From: Ursus arctos
Lineage: Eukaryota; Chordata; Mammalia; Carnivora; Ursidae
Direction: 5' to 3'
NCBI RefSeq assembly: GCF_023065955.2
Contig: NW_026622986.1
Coordinates: 14,347,848 to 14,411,847, forward strand
DNA: 64,000 nucleotides
Both the position numbers and the translations under genes were made by a program. The notes under the pieces were generated by a model, which had not been told where the DNA came from, did no database searches, and worked only from the letters and a program-made list of their open reading frames with translations. Position 1 is the stretch's first letter; every line of letters begins with the position of its first letter. Shown here in pieces: positions 1-10,400 of this stretch.

Positions 1-116
1 AATTGCCACCTAGGATGAGTTGACAAACCCAAAATTCCATAACACATGCACAAACCAAATGTTAACAGACCATCAAAAGCAGCAATTGAAAGATAAATTG
101 ACTCCAGGCTAAAATT

Positions 117-866
117 AACAACTCAGGAAACGACAGACATTGGCGAGGATGCGAAGAAAGGGGAACTCTTACACTGTTGGCGGGAATGCAAGCTGGTACA
201 GCCACTCTGGAAAACGGTATGGATGTTCCTCAAAAAATTAAAAATAGAACGACCTTACAACCCAGCAGTTGAACTACTAGGTACTTATGCAAAGGATTCA
301 AAAATAGTGATCCAAAGGGCACCTGCACCCCAACGTTTACAGCAGCAACGTCCACAGTAGCCAAACTATGGACAAAGCCCAGATGAGGTCCATCGACAGA
401 TGAATGGATAAAGAAGATGTGGTGCATATATACACAATGGAATAGTACTCAGCCATCGAAAAGAATGAAATGTTGCCATTTGCAACGACGTGGATGGAAC
501 TAGAGGGTATTATCCTGAGTGAAATGAATCAATCAGAGAAAGACAATTGTATGATCTCACTAATATGTGGAATTTAAGACACAAAAGAGGTGAACATAGG
601 GGAAGGGAAGGAAAAATAAAATGAGATGAAATCAGAGAAGGAGCCAAACCACAGGAGACTCTTAATCATAGGAAACAAACTGGGGGTTGCTGGAGGGGAG
701 GCAGGTGAGAGGATGGAGTAACTGGGTGATGGGCAATAAGGAGGGCACGTGATGTAATGAGCACTGGGTGTTATATGCAACTAATGAGTCACTAAACTCT
801 ACCTCTGAAGCTAATAATACACTCACTATATGTTAACTAAATTGAATTTAAATAAAAATTTTTTTA
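117..866 (+). mobile_element. LINE-1 3' end, young carnivore-type, 5'-truncated
   Basis: The sequence follows the last part of L1 ORF2 and then the 3' UTR typical of carnivore L1s. The ORF2 part is recognisable by the segments for 'lacking of heat'-type codons around 140-520 (GGCGAGGATGCG, AGATGAATGGATAAAGAAG, TGGATGGAACTAGAGGG). The UTR contains GAGCACTGGGTGTTATATGC (758-777) and ends in an A/T-rich tail at about 850-866. The reverse transcriptase frame is broken and only the C-terminal end is present, so the copy cannot move itself. Bases 1-116 do not match the L1 pattern I recall and are probably the pre-insertion site. The low apparent divergence from the carnivore consensus suggests a lineage-age insertion. 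A SINE has landed in its tail. Confidence 0.85.
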
Positions 867-872
867 AAGGGT

Positions 873-1071
873 GGGGCGCCTGGGTGGCACAGCGGTTAGG
901 CGTCTGCCTTCGGCTCAGGGCGTGATCCCGGCGTTATGGGATCGAGCCCCACATCAGGCTCTTCCGCTATGAGCCTGCTTCTTCCTCTCCCACTCCCCCT
1001 GCTTGTGTTCCCTCTCTCGCTGGCTGTCTCTCTCTCTCTGTCGAATAAATAAATAAAATCTTTAAAAAAAA
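873..1071 (+). mobile_element. SINEC (tRNA-Lys-derived carnivore SINE), nested in the L1 tail
   Basis: Begins GGGGCGCCTGGGTGGCACAG and ends with a CT-rich block, AATAAATAAATAAAATCTT and an A tail. The tRNA-like head keeps a polymerase III A box (TGGCACAGCGG, 885-895, fitting TRGYNNARNNG) and a B box (GATCGAGCC, 940-948, fitting GWTCRANNC). It sits in the A/T-rich tail of the preceding L1. A similar run of A, T and A flanks both sides (about 857-868 and 1069-1083, unequal T lengths), consistent with a target-site duplication in low-complexity sequence. The tail form (GCTTGTGTTCCCTCTCTCGC) is the one I associate with bears. No protein is encoded; mobilisation would have relied on L1 enzymes. 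Confidence 0.93.
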
Positions 1072-1084
1072 TTTTTTTTTAAAT

Positions 1085-1520
1085 ATTAATTCACTCCGGA
1101 CAAAAATAATGAAGCATTCTGAAAAGAGTTTTAAATAAATACCTAGGAAACTTAAAGAAATATATGATAATACTCATAAAAAGAGATAAGAAATTGTGAA
1201 ATAAAGAACTGGCAGAAATAAAACAAGTGTATATTTAAAAAGAACCAACTAGAAATCCTAGAGACGATCAATGTAGGGATTGACAAAAATGCAATAGAAG
1301 AAACGGGCTCAGAAGCGCATCTGGAAAGTAGAATGGAAAGAGATTTTTAAAGACAGGAGTCCTTTGAGGGACAAGGACAATAGGCTAAGGATTCACTCTA
1401 ATCTAATTAGAATTCCGGAGGAATGAAGGAAATGACAAACAAGCGTAATTAAAGCGATAGAAGGTGGGAATGTTCCAGAATGTCAGAAACACATGAGTCT
1501 GTAAATTAAAAGTGCTTCCA
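1085..1520 (+). mobile_element. Possible ancient L1/HAL1 remnant (ORF1-side)
   Basis: An A-rich, purine-biased stretch. The segments at about 1225-1300 and 1370-1440 (an AGAAATCCTAGAG block, a GAGGGACAAGGACAATAGG block, an ATTCCGGAGGAATGAAGG block) resemble the ORF1 region of old L1 or HAL1 elements. No reading frame survives. Family assignment is from pattern memory only; it could equally be unique A-rich DNA. Confidence 0.35.
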
Positions 1521-1775
1521 AATCATCCAAGCAGGATGAAGGAAAGTAAACCGACCCCTGATACAGAGTTGGGAGCCTGCAGGGTAAGGGTCAACATGGA
1601 AACGTTAGTAGTTACCTGCGAAGGGACTGGAAATGAAGGAAAAGGAATAGAATCCAAGAGAGGGCCTAGAAAACATGCCCTTGTTTTTGAGGGACAGACC
1701 GCAGGTGAGAGAGCTCAGGCGCACACGGGGGCACGCACGTCCAGCCATTCCTGCTCAGCCTACTTCACACACCCC

Positions 1776-2083
1776 TGACCCTTGAACAACATAGGTTTGA
1801 ACTGGGATGGTCCGCTTACATAGGGGTTTTTTACAGTGCGGTACGATAAAGGTAGTTCCCTTAAGATTTTCTCAATACCATTTACTTTAGCATACTTGAT
1901 TATAAGAATACCTAATGTAATGCATACAACGTACAATATGTGTTAACTGTTTATGTTATCGAAGGCTTCTGGTCATCAGTAGACCATTAGTAGTTAAGTT
2001 CTGGGGGAGTCAAAAGTTACACACATATTTTTGACTGTGAGGGGTTGGCGCCCCTAACCCTTGCATGGATCAAGGGTCAACTG
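1776..2083 (+). mobile_element. Tigger-type (TcMar) non-autonomous DNA transposon, MER8-like
   Basis: The ends form an inverted repeat: TGACCCTTGAACAACAT on the left and the complementary CAAGGGTCAACTG on the right (2071-2083). Internal blocks match the mammalian Tigger-derived MITE I recall: a run ending TGTTAACTGTTTATGTTATCG near 1940-1960, AGTAGTTAAGTTCTGGGGGAGTC (1987-2009) and GGCGCCCCTAACCC (2048-2061). At about 308 bp it is too short to encode a transposase. The left end has lost the terminal CAGT. MER8 is my best family guess; the Tigger group is firmer than the name. Confidence 0.72.
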
Positions 2084-2522
2084 TGTTCTAAACACCCTAT
2101 TTCAGTAAAACCACTTCCTGATTGCTGCCGCTGGCCAGGAAGGCAAGTGGGTGAGTTCTCTCCAGCAATGCCGCTATAACACAGCTGAGTGCAAATGGCG
2201 CAGCAGACAGGAACCTCTGTAATCGTAGTGATGTGGCTGGATTAGAGCTGAGATTCCAAAAGTTGATGGACATCAGAGTTTCCTAGGGAGGTTTTGACTG
2301 TGTTGTAACTTTGTTAGGATAGAAAACTTTCAGCGCTATCCATGGGCATAATAGTATAGAGAGCTCCCCTGCCCCTCCACCGCTCCCACAGTCATCACAA
2401 GCCTGCTTTACGTACCCTCTACCCTCTTTCCTCCTCCCTGGATTATTTTTAAATGGAAGTCAGACATTATTTAATTTCATTCCTAAGTGTTTCCAATGTA
2501 TACTTAGAAGACAAGGACTGTT

Positions 2523-2737
2523 GGGGGCCTGGGTGGCTCAGTCGGTTGAGCGTCCGACTCTTGGTTTTAGCTCAGGTCATGATCTCAGATTTGTGAGATT
2601 GACCCCCGTGATGGGCTCCACGCTCAGCCCGGAGTCTGCTTGAGATTCTCTCTCTCCCTCTGCCCCTTCCCCTGCTCACACGTGCCTCTGCGTGTGTACT
2701 CTCGCTCTCAAATAAATCTTTAAAAAAACAAAGAAAA
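2523..2737 (+). mobile_element. SINEC, older subfamily
   Basis: Head GGGGCCTGGGTGGCTCAGTC, then a tRNA-like region, CT-rich block, AAATAAATCTT and an impure A tail. It is flanked by an imperfect 14-bp target-site duplication, AAGACAAGGACTGT (2508-2521) and AAGACAAGCCCTGT (2738-2751), matching at 12 of 14 positions. The A box (TGGCTCAGTCG) is intact, but the B box region is degraded (GATTGACCC), so this copy is older than those at 873 and 17648. Confidence 0.92.
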
Positions 2738-2954
2738 AAGACAAGCCCTGTCAAAAATGCATATTTTTCTAAATAGCATTATCATAACTTGAAGACAAAC
2801 AAATCCTCCTCAACTCCACGTTCACATTTCAGAGGACTTTTTAAGCCTACACGTTCCCTCAACCCAATCCTAGACATGGAGTCAGGATCTAGAATCTTCC
2901 TGAGTGATTCTGATAGGTCTGATAACCGCTGGCTTAGGTGATCCTGTAGATCCT

Positions 2955-3165
2955 TTCTGACCTTGAGACTGTGACTTTTCCAAGGTCACACATCTGAAGT
3001 CACACCTAAGTGAGACTGTCTCCATTATGTCACAGAACCAGCATGGGAATCGGGAGTCTCTTAACACTAATTATAGGACAGTGAGTGGACCCTTGCAGCT
3101 CTCTAGGACTCGGTTTCCTCTGGTGAAAAATAAACATCATGGTGGTGACTACCTGACTGTCCAAC
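2955..3165. mobile_element. MIR-like fragments
   Basis: The block around 2960-2995 (TTTTCCAAGGTCACACA) looks like an antisense MIR core. The block at 3095-3150 (GGACTCGGTTTCCTCTGG, then AAAATAAACATCATGG) looks like a sense MIR. Just upstream, 2890-2935 (GAGTGATTCTGATAGGTCTG) is reminiscent of the end of a MER5-type hAT element. All are highly diverged and the calls are tentative. Confidence 0.35.
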
Positions 3166-4261
3166 GTACAGAGCTGTTACACAGTTCAAATTCAAGTAAG
3201 GCGCATGAACGTGCTCGCCAAGAGTCTATGGCTGTGGAGATGTCATTCTAATCTGAACATTGGCATCGCAGGGTTAAAAACGTACATGACAAAACGGGAG
3301 TGCAGGCAAGGTTTTTCTAATAGACTTGAAAGTGAGCGAGACAGCACAGAAGTATTGGTGCTTATGGATGTGGAAAAAAGAAAAATTGTAAAATCGTAAC
3401 TTTTTATGCATATTTTTAATTATTAAAATGCACTATGTTAGAAATTCCGTTTGTTCAGAACATTGCAGTGAGCCTCTAAAGCCTTGGGAGGGTTTTGAGC
3501 ATTAGAACGCTCTAATGAATATCTGACCGGGTGCTTGTGTTTTGCTATGTATTATTACAATTGTTTTCATCACAACGCAATGTCTGTAACGAATTTGGTA
3601 CATTACGTACCGTGAATTTTTAAACTATAATTCTGTATGTGGGAGAAAACAAGTGCTCATCTATCCTTCCCAAATTACTAAGCCACCTTTCCAGTTGTTT
3701 CCATCTCCAAGACTCAAGTGTGTCTTACTGCCAATCCCCTCCTTTCCCCTCTTTCTCCAGCCTGCCATCCCCCCCCCCACCCCATCACATGCCTTCTCCA
3801 AACGCTGGACCAGGGGGCTCCTCGCTCTGATTTCAGGATTGTCCTCACTCCCTCCTTTCTCATTTTGCATGTCCTATGCGTTCCTAACCCTGGCACTTCT
3901 CTTTACCCTCAGTACCCTCCTGTGATTTTGCTGCACCGTCCCTCCTATCTCAAACCCACGCGAACCTCCTAACACACTATAAATCATATCATAGCTGCGA
4001 TCACCCTAATTACACCCTCGCATGCAGTCAGTTCAGCCCGGCTCACTTTGTTAGCATAGTTCCCTACTATTTCACAGGTGAATGCCAAACAAATCTTTCA
4101 CCTCTCCATCTCACAAACGTGCTTCCGCTTCCCACATCTTTCCTCCACTGGGAATATCCCCTCTTTTAGCCAACAGTTGAAATCCTAACCATCTCCCTAG
4201 ACATCCGTGCTGTTTGCTGGTTTTGGTTTTCCTGTGCTAAGCACAGAGAATTTCACCTTCC

Positions 4262-4400
4262 ACCCCTGTGATGTTAGGCATGGCCGTGTGACTTGTTTCG
4301 ATTAATGAAATGGTGCAGAAGCAGTGTGTCACATAAGAGCCAGTGAGTGACCGGCCAGCCCTGTTTTCCCTTGCCACAGTGCCTGGAAAAGTCCCAGTCT
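4262..4400 (+). repeat. Ancient mammalian interspersed repeat, class unresolved
   Basis: The stretch containing GTGTGACTTGTTTCGATTAATG, GAAATGGTGCAGAAGCAGTG and AAGAGCCAGTGAGTGA matches a common ancestral repeat block that I recognise but cannot confidently name (LTR or DNA element). No coding content is evident. Confidence 0.33.
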
Positions 4401-4664
4401 CAGAAGCAGCCCAGTCTCAGCCACAACCCTGCAGGGTCACTGGGTCCCACAGCGGGTGTGAAGCACTGGAAAGTGGGGGCTGCTTACTACCAGGGGACAA
4501 CTTGCCCCACCACGGAAGTGCTCCCCTGCTAACCACAACTGGGGGGGCACTCCAGGACCCCCATGTCACCCCATCCCTCTGTTTGCAGTCACACCCCAGC
4601 ATGATGGAAGAGCGTGGACTGAGGGTCACATAGACCCAAGTTTGAAAGCCACACTATCATTGGC

Positions 4665-4760
4665 CATTAGTGGCCAAGTATCTTTCTAAACCCCAATTGT
4701 CTTATCTAAGGAATTGGCAGGCTGCTGAGGATCCTGAAAGGTTAAGCGAGCTGCAGTCCT
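4665..4760 (+). mobile_element. MIR-like fragment
   Basis: The order of blocks (AAACCCCAATTGTCTTATCT, then GCTGCTGAGGATCCTGAAAG) resembles the 'cctcagtttcctcatctg ... gttgtgaggattaaatgag' part of a sense MIR. It is old and strongly diverged. Confidence 0.35.
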
Positions 4761-4930
4761 ATGAGCTCTGCCCTTAATGAGATCTCTCTCTCTCCCTAGT
4801 ACTGCAAATGCACAAACCTTAAAGTAATTTCAGAGAATAAGATTTATTTTTCCTACTATTTGTAGGGCACTTACAAGACTACACAGACAAATTTCTCTGT
4901 CCAATATTTTCACCAAAGTATCATCTCTCT

Positions 4931-5046
4931 TTTTTTAACCTTTTTAAAGATTTTTAAGTAATCTCTACATCCAACATGGGGCTCGAACTCACAACCCAGA
5001 GATCAAGAGTAGCCTGGTCTACTGACTGAGCCAGCTGGGTGCCCCC
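4931..5046 (-). mobile_element. SINEC fragment, old subfamily, antisense
   Basis: A poly-T/AAAGATTTTTAAG tail complement is followed by ATCTCTACATCCAACATGGG, GGCTCGAACTCACAACCC and the reversed head ending CAGCTGGGTGCCCCC. It is shorter than the young copies because it lacks the long CT block, as in older SINEC subfamilies. Similar ATCTCT-T(n) strings flank both sides (4923 region and 5048 region), compatible with a target-site duplication. Confidence 0.88.
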
Positions 5047-7329
5047 AATCTCTTTTAAAGTAAAGCACAGATACATATGTCTTTTTCAGGTAGTTAACAA
5101 GGCAAAACATAACTGTCTAATTAATTTGGTTAAATTATTATGTAGTAATATTCTTGTCTTTCTAGAACAGATTTTAGGTGGAATTTTCACAAGAGAAGTC
5201 TATTTAAAAACAATTCTCAGAAAAGTAAAAAAAATAAAATAAAAAATTTTTGTTATTCAAATGTCTCCAATTACCCTAGACCTAAGTATCTATTTTGAAA
5301 TATATGACTATTTTTGATTTCAGGGGTTTTTGTTTGTTTAATACAGATTTGCTTAAGTATTAAGGACAAAATGAATAAATATACCATCATTATAGAGTAA
5401 CTTACATTGTAGACTAGATGAAAGCAGTTTGTTGTTTAGATACTAAATTCTTTAAAATAATTACATATTAATACGTACTGAGACCGCGATGCTTTCACTA
5501 GAGTAGCATAAAGCCTTAATATGGTTAGAAATACACTATTAGCAGAACAGTATTAGGTACTATATAATTTCAATAAGTCATGGTTGCAATTTCCATGAGA
5601 AACTTAAGACATCATTAGCATCTTTTAAAACGTTAATCTCAGCAGCGAGTTTTGAGAGAATTTTCTATGATTTTATCCTTTCATTTGGATTGGGATGCCA
5701 GAAATTGACCCTTTTGGTTCAATAATAAGATTTTTTTTCAAGGAGGAATTTTTAACTCTTATTTTCCCCACAGTTATTAAATACAGAAGACAAGATTACC
5801 ATTTGAATTTCAATTTATGAGTATAGTGAAGTGGCAATAGAGTAAAAAATTAAATGTTTAAAGAGCCTGTAGCCAAGAGTATACATAACAAAGTATCCAA
5901 CAGATGTATGCCCAGTTATGGGTGAGGTAATCCTGTCCTAGCTAAAAACAATTTCTTTAAATATAGAAATTCACAAAGAGATGTCCATTCAAAGACTAAT
6001 GACAAATGGTATTTTTTTTTTTAGTTTAATAATGTGGTTATTTGTTGCAAGGCAATTATAGGGAGTGGCAAAACAGGGTGAGTTCCATCTTTAAAAAAGC
6101 ACATTCTAAATACTTCTAGTCTTGTATGATTTTCTACACCATAAATCCACATTTTCACAAGTGACCTTTATTTCCAAGGTCATGTGGTCTATGGATTAAT
6201 ATGAACAAAGGTTAATAATTTAAGCCAGGGATCAGCAAACTACAGCCTGTGGGCCAGATCCAGCCTGCCTTCTGTCAATCAAAATGAGAGGTGACCCATG
6301 GCAAAAAGCTCATTTTAAAGCCCTGATATAGACAGTATTCGCTAACAAACAGGGACAAAGTTACAGAAGTAAAAGAAGAGGAGGTGTCCACTTCTCATCA
6401 GTTAAGACTTGACTTCACTCTACTTGCCTTGTTGAAAACAGGAAGTTGTGAGATTTCACAGCTTTTCTGGGAGGGCAATGATAATTAGTCCAGAAGAAAG
6501 TGTTCTAGTCCAAAATGAGAACTCAGTATTTGGAGATATTTGTAATCAGAGCACCTTCCGACAGATCCAGTAACATGGCTCTACATGAAATCACCTGACA
6601 TATTTGGCGCATTTTATAAACAAGGTGTTGGAGTCCAGAATCAACCCCAGACTAGGTCCCTGAGGAGACAGCTGTAGGGACAAAAGCGGAATTATTGTTT
6701 TAGTTTTCAACTGCATTTACTTAGCTATGTATCAGTTCCATGTGTTTTTGGGGAAAGCACAATGATGAATTAATGAGCGTCCTCAGCTGGTCCTGGGAGA
6801 AGGGCACAGAGCACAGACCAGGAATTTCGCCACATAAAAGCGAAAGCCCGGACCACGCTTTCCTGGGCATTCTGGCTTCAGGTAAGAAATTCAGGTGAGA
6901 AGTACAACAGTATTAGGAATCCTGGTTGGTACCCTCTGTTTCCCTGCCCCTTCCTTGCCGGGAACCCAGCCGACTACTGTGCTTGGTAATACTCTCTCCT
7001 CTGAATGCACATATGCTTGCTCCGTCATTGATGTTTCTCTTCGTATGGGACCCTTCTAATCTTTGTAACTTTTATGTTTAAGTCACCTAAGTGTACCAGC
7101 TCAGTTAATGCAACACAAACACACCAGTTTATAGAATAAAACAAAACAATGGAATATTCCTAACACCCCAGTGGCCCCACTTAGGTCTCTTCTCAATGAG
7201 TCCCCTTCATTCCTTGTCAAAGTTAAACACTATTTCCTCATATCCCAGGTTAATTTGTCTTGTTTTTGAACCGTATAAATCAAAGTCCGGGCGGGGGGGT
7301 GGTCAGGATCCTTCAGCTTAGCTGTGTGT
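5047..7329. other. AT-rich unique sequence, no gene seen
   Basis: I find no ORF with recognisable content, no RNA gene and no clear repeat except a possible hAT fragment near 6.23 kb. Homopolymer T runs occur near 5732 and 6014. A G-run with GGGCGGGGGGGTGG lies at 7288-7302, just before the antisense L1. Confidence 0.6.
6222..6290 (+). mobile_element. Possible hAT (Charlie-group) element end
   Basis: The string GGGATCAGCAAACTACAGCC followed by TGTGGGCCAGATCCAGCC matches the end of a common mammalian hAT-type non-autonomous element ('agcaaactatggcc...gggccaaatccggcc'). Only one end is clear, and the family is unnamed here. Confidence 0.4.
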
Positions 7330-8719
7330 GGTGGCTTTTTCATCGCAACTGCTGGACACCATCCCATCCTATGATCGTGAGGTAATTTCTGCGGCTAGGA
7401 AGCCTGTGGATGATTGCCGACTTCTGACTGTGGGGAACAGCGCTGCCCTGGATAGTTTTGTGGGCGTCTTTACGCACACCGTGAGTAAGCATGCTGGTGG
7501 GGTGTGTGCCTTGGAGCGGCTTGCTGGGTCGTTGGGACACGAGCGGACGTGTTCAGCGCCACCAGCCCGGGGTCAGGACTGCCCTTGGTTCTGTCTGGAG
7601 CCATTCTGGTGTCCAAGTAGTGATGTTTTATTATTTTAATTCTTGTTTTTGTGAGAATGACCGTCTCGTCACATATTTACGGACCGTGTGGATGTCCTAT
7701 TTTGTGAAGTGCCTCTTGAAGTCTTTTGCTTTTTTTCCTGCTCGGTCATCTGTCTTTTCTTGATCGGTTTGTGGCAACTAGTGACACGTCCGGGGTGTAA
7801 ACTTCCTATCTGGTGCGTGACCGCTCTGCGACTCACCTCTGTACTCTCTCAATAGCATCCTGTATTCTTCACTTTCGAGTAGTTTCCAGCTTGAATGTAG
7901 TCTGCTGTATGCCCCTTCCTTCCAGGGTAAGCGCTCTTTTATGTCTCATCCGGGAAATTGTCTCTATCCTGTTGCCGCAGAGGTTTCCTCTTCTATCATC
8001 TTCTCTCAATGTTTTGCCCTTCGCATTAGATAAATGGTAGGCTTGGCATTAATTGTCATGTACTGTTCAGGGTAGGAGTTATGTTTTATATTTTTCCATG
8101 CTGATTATCCAGTTTTTCTGAGCGTCACTATTAAAAAGTTCCTGCCACTGCTCCGAAGCGGAGCCAGCTTTGCCATAAACCTTGTGTCCACATGTGTGTG
8201 AGTCTGTCTCTAAACTAATTATTCTGTTTCTTTGGTCTGCTTGTCTATTGCTGCACAAGAAAATGCCCTAATTACCAAAATGTTGTAATAAATGTTTGAT
8301 AGCTGGTAGACTAAGCCCTTGTACTGTGTTCTTTTTATTTAAAGGTCATCTTGGCTTTTCTTGATCCTTTCGCTTTCCATGTAAATTTTACAATCAGATT
8401 GTCTGTTACCACAAAAAATTGCAGGGATTTTTATTGGCATGGCATTGGATTTATAGATCAATTTGGAGAGAATTGATATATTTATAATAAAAGCATTTCT
8501 AATCCATGCACATGGTATATCCCCCCACCACCATCTTTAACTTTTCTTAATAATGTCATATAGGTTTCTCTATGTAGCCCTTGTGAATCTTCTTTTTAGA
8601 TTTAATCTTAAATATTTGATTTTTTATGCTATTGTAAATAGTATATGTTTTACTATTTCATTTTCCAGCCATTTATTGCTAGTGCATAGATACGATTTTA
8701 AAATAGTGACTTGTGTTTA

Positions 8720-8934
8720 TTTTTTCCATTTTTATTTTTATTTTTTTTATAGATTTTATTTATTTATTTGACAGAGACAGCCAGCGAGAGAGGGAACACA
8801 AGCAGGGGGAGTGGGAGAGGAAGAAGCAGACACCCCACTGAGCAGGGAGCCCGATGCAGGGCTCGATTCCAGAATGCTGGGACCACGCCCTGAGCTGAAG
8901 GCAGACGCTTAATGACTGAGCCACCCAGGCCCCC
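8720..8934 (-). mobile_element. SINEC, antisense, with perfect 15-bp target-site duplication
   Basis: A poly-T-rich start and AGATTTTATTTATTTATTTG lead into the reversed CT block and end with the reversed head GAGCCACCCAGGCCCCC. AGTGACTTGTGTTTA occurs at 8705-8719 and again at 8935-8949, a perfect target-site duplication typical of L1-mediated insertion. It lies inside the antisense ancient L1. The reversed B box is altered (GGCTCGATTCC), so it has some age. Confidence 0.95.
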
Positions 8935-9610
8935 AGTGACTTGTGTTTAACAACATTGCTAAACTCACTTATTCATGCTAATAACTTTTGTTTTCTACGT
9001 ACACAGTCATTTCAACTGCATATAATGGCAGGTTTATTTCCTTTTTTCTGACCCTTATATCTTTATTGAATTGGCTGTGATGAATAAAGGTGGTGATATC
9101 CAAACCTTGTTTACTTCCTTATCTGGGACCGAAAGGTTTCAACATTTCACTATTAAATGTTTTTTTTTAATACCTTTGTCAAAATAGTGATGTTCGACTC
9201 TATTCCTACTTTTTAAAAAAATACCCTTCACCATAACAAAGGAGTACCACTCCATTCCTGGTTGCTAAGAGCTTTTTTTTTTTTTTAATCATAAATGGGT
9301 TTAAGTTCTTTCAAATGCTTTTTCTTCATTAATTCTATGATCATATAATTTTCTTCTTTTTAAAAATATTATTACTATTCTACCCCCAGGAATGAGCCCC
9401 AAATTTTGAGATGTGTTACCCTTTTTATACATTCCTATATTTGATTTGATAATATTTTATGTATAAATCTTGCATCCATATGCATGAGGAAGATTGGCCT
9501 ATCATTTTTGTCTCTTATACTGTCTTGTTAGATTCTGAGGTCAAAGCTATGCCAGTCTCATAAAAATTATTGGGGAGTGTTTCCCTTTTTCTATTCTCTG
9601 ATTTTCCCAA

Positions 9611-9622
9611 CCCCCCCCCCCC
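9611..9622 (+). repeat. C12 homopolymer
   Basis: A run of twelve C inside the antisense L1, following TTTTCCCAA. Likely length-variable and error-prone in assembly. Confidence 0.9.
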
Positions 9623-10059
9623 AATCTGATAGAATTTCTAGGGCCGAGAGTTTCATTTTGGGTGTGAGTGGTAAGAGTGGGGGAGTTTTAAGTGTAGAAG
9701 TTCTCTAAGTGTTATAGAGCATTCAAATTTTCCATTTCTTCTTGTGTCAGCATTGGCAAGCTTCCTTTTTCTGAAATTACATTCAGTTCATCTAAATTTT
9801 CAAATTTATTTGCATGATGTGCTCATGAAGTGAGAGATATGTATGAGACCTGTAGTGATGTCTCTCACTTCATGATTGACATTGATTATTTGTGCCTTGA
9901 GGTCTTTCAGTTTCATTAATCTTTTCAAAGGACCAAGTCTTGGTTTTACTGATCTGGGTGGACCATGTGAAAGCCATGGAATTATGGGAAAGGCAGGTGT
10001 CTGGTTGAGCACTGTGAGAATGGAAAGTGGGCTCTTCTATACTACTGCAGGAAGTCCAA

Positions 10060-10400
10060 CAGCTTTTTCTAGTAACAGCTCTGTTGAGATATAATTCATA
10101 TACCATAAAATTCATCCTTCAAGGTGTGCAGCCAGTGGATTTTAGTATATTCCGAGTTGGGTAACCATCACCCTATCAATTTCAGAACATCTTCTTCACC
10201 CCGAGGACAAACTCTATACCCATTAGGTGTCACTCTTCATTTTGTCCCAAACTCTGCAACCCTATTAACCAGTCATCTTTCTGTTTCTACTTTTATGCCC
10301 GTTCTGGACATTTTATATAAAAAGAATCATACCATATGTGGTCTTTTGTGACAGCTTTTTGCACTTTATATAATATTTTCAAGGTTTATCTACGTTGTGG
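10060..10400 (-). mobile_element. Ancient L1M 3' UTR fragment, antisense
   Basis: Blocks in order: TGTTGAGATATAATTCATAT, CATAAAATTCATCCTTCAAG, ATTTTAGTATATTC, GGGTAACCATCACC, TTCTGGACATTTTATATAAA, GTGGTCTTTTGTGACAG and TCAAGGTTTATCTACGTTGT. This is the antisense 3' end common to several old L1M subfamilies. It follows the L1 ending near 9955 but restarts at the 3' end, so it represents a separate insertion. Subfamily not determined. Confidence 0.8.

Larger units (their letters stand above)
7330..9955 (-). mobile_element. Ancient L1 (L1M-type), antisense, interrupted by a SINEC
   Basis: Read on the plus strand, this follows the antisense of L1 from its 3' region into ORF2. Landmarks are a diverged 'gaattgctgggtcat' block near 7520, CTTGAAGTCTTTTGC (7716-7730), ATTGGATTTATAGATCAATTTGG (8443-8465), AATCCATGCACATGGTATAT (8501-8520), ATGCTATTGTAAATAG (8626-8641) and the ORF2 5' part down to CAAAGGACCAAGTCTTGG (about 9927-9944). 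It is full of stops and indels. The SINEC at 8720-8934 split it later, which gives a relative age. The first ~280 bp are unusually CpG-rich compared with the rest. Confidence 0.85.

Noticed and set aside
1..116. Continuation of the L1 upstream of 117
   Set aside because: The carnivore L1 match starts around 117; the first 116 bases do not fit the ORF2 pattern I recall, so I treat them as flanking sequence.
873..1071. Possible tRNA gene suggested by A- and B-box-like sequences
   Set aside because: The boxes belong to the tRNA-like head of a SINEC; there is no complete cloverleaf or anticodon arm, and the downstream CT block and A tail identify the SINE. The same applies to the other SINEC copies.
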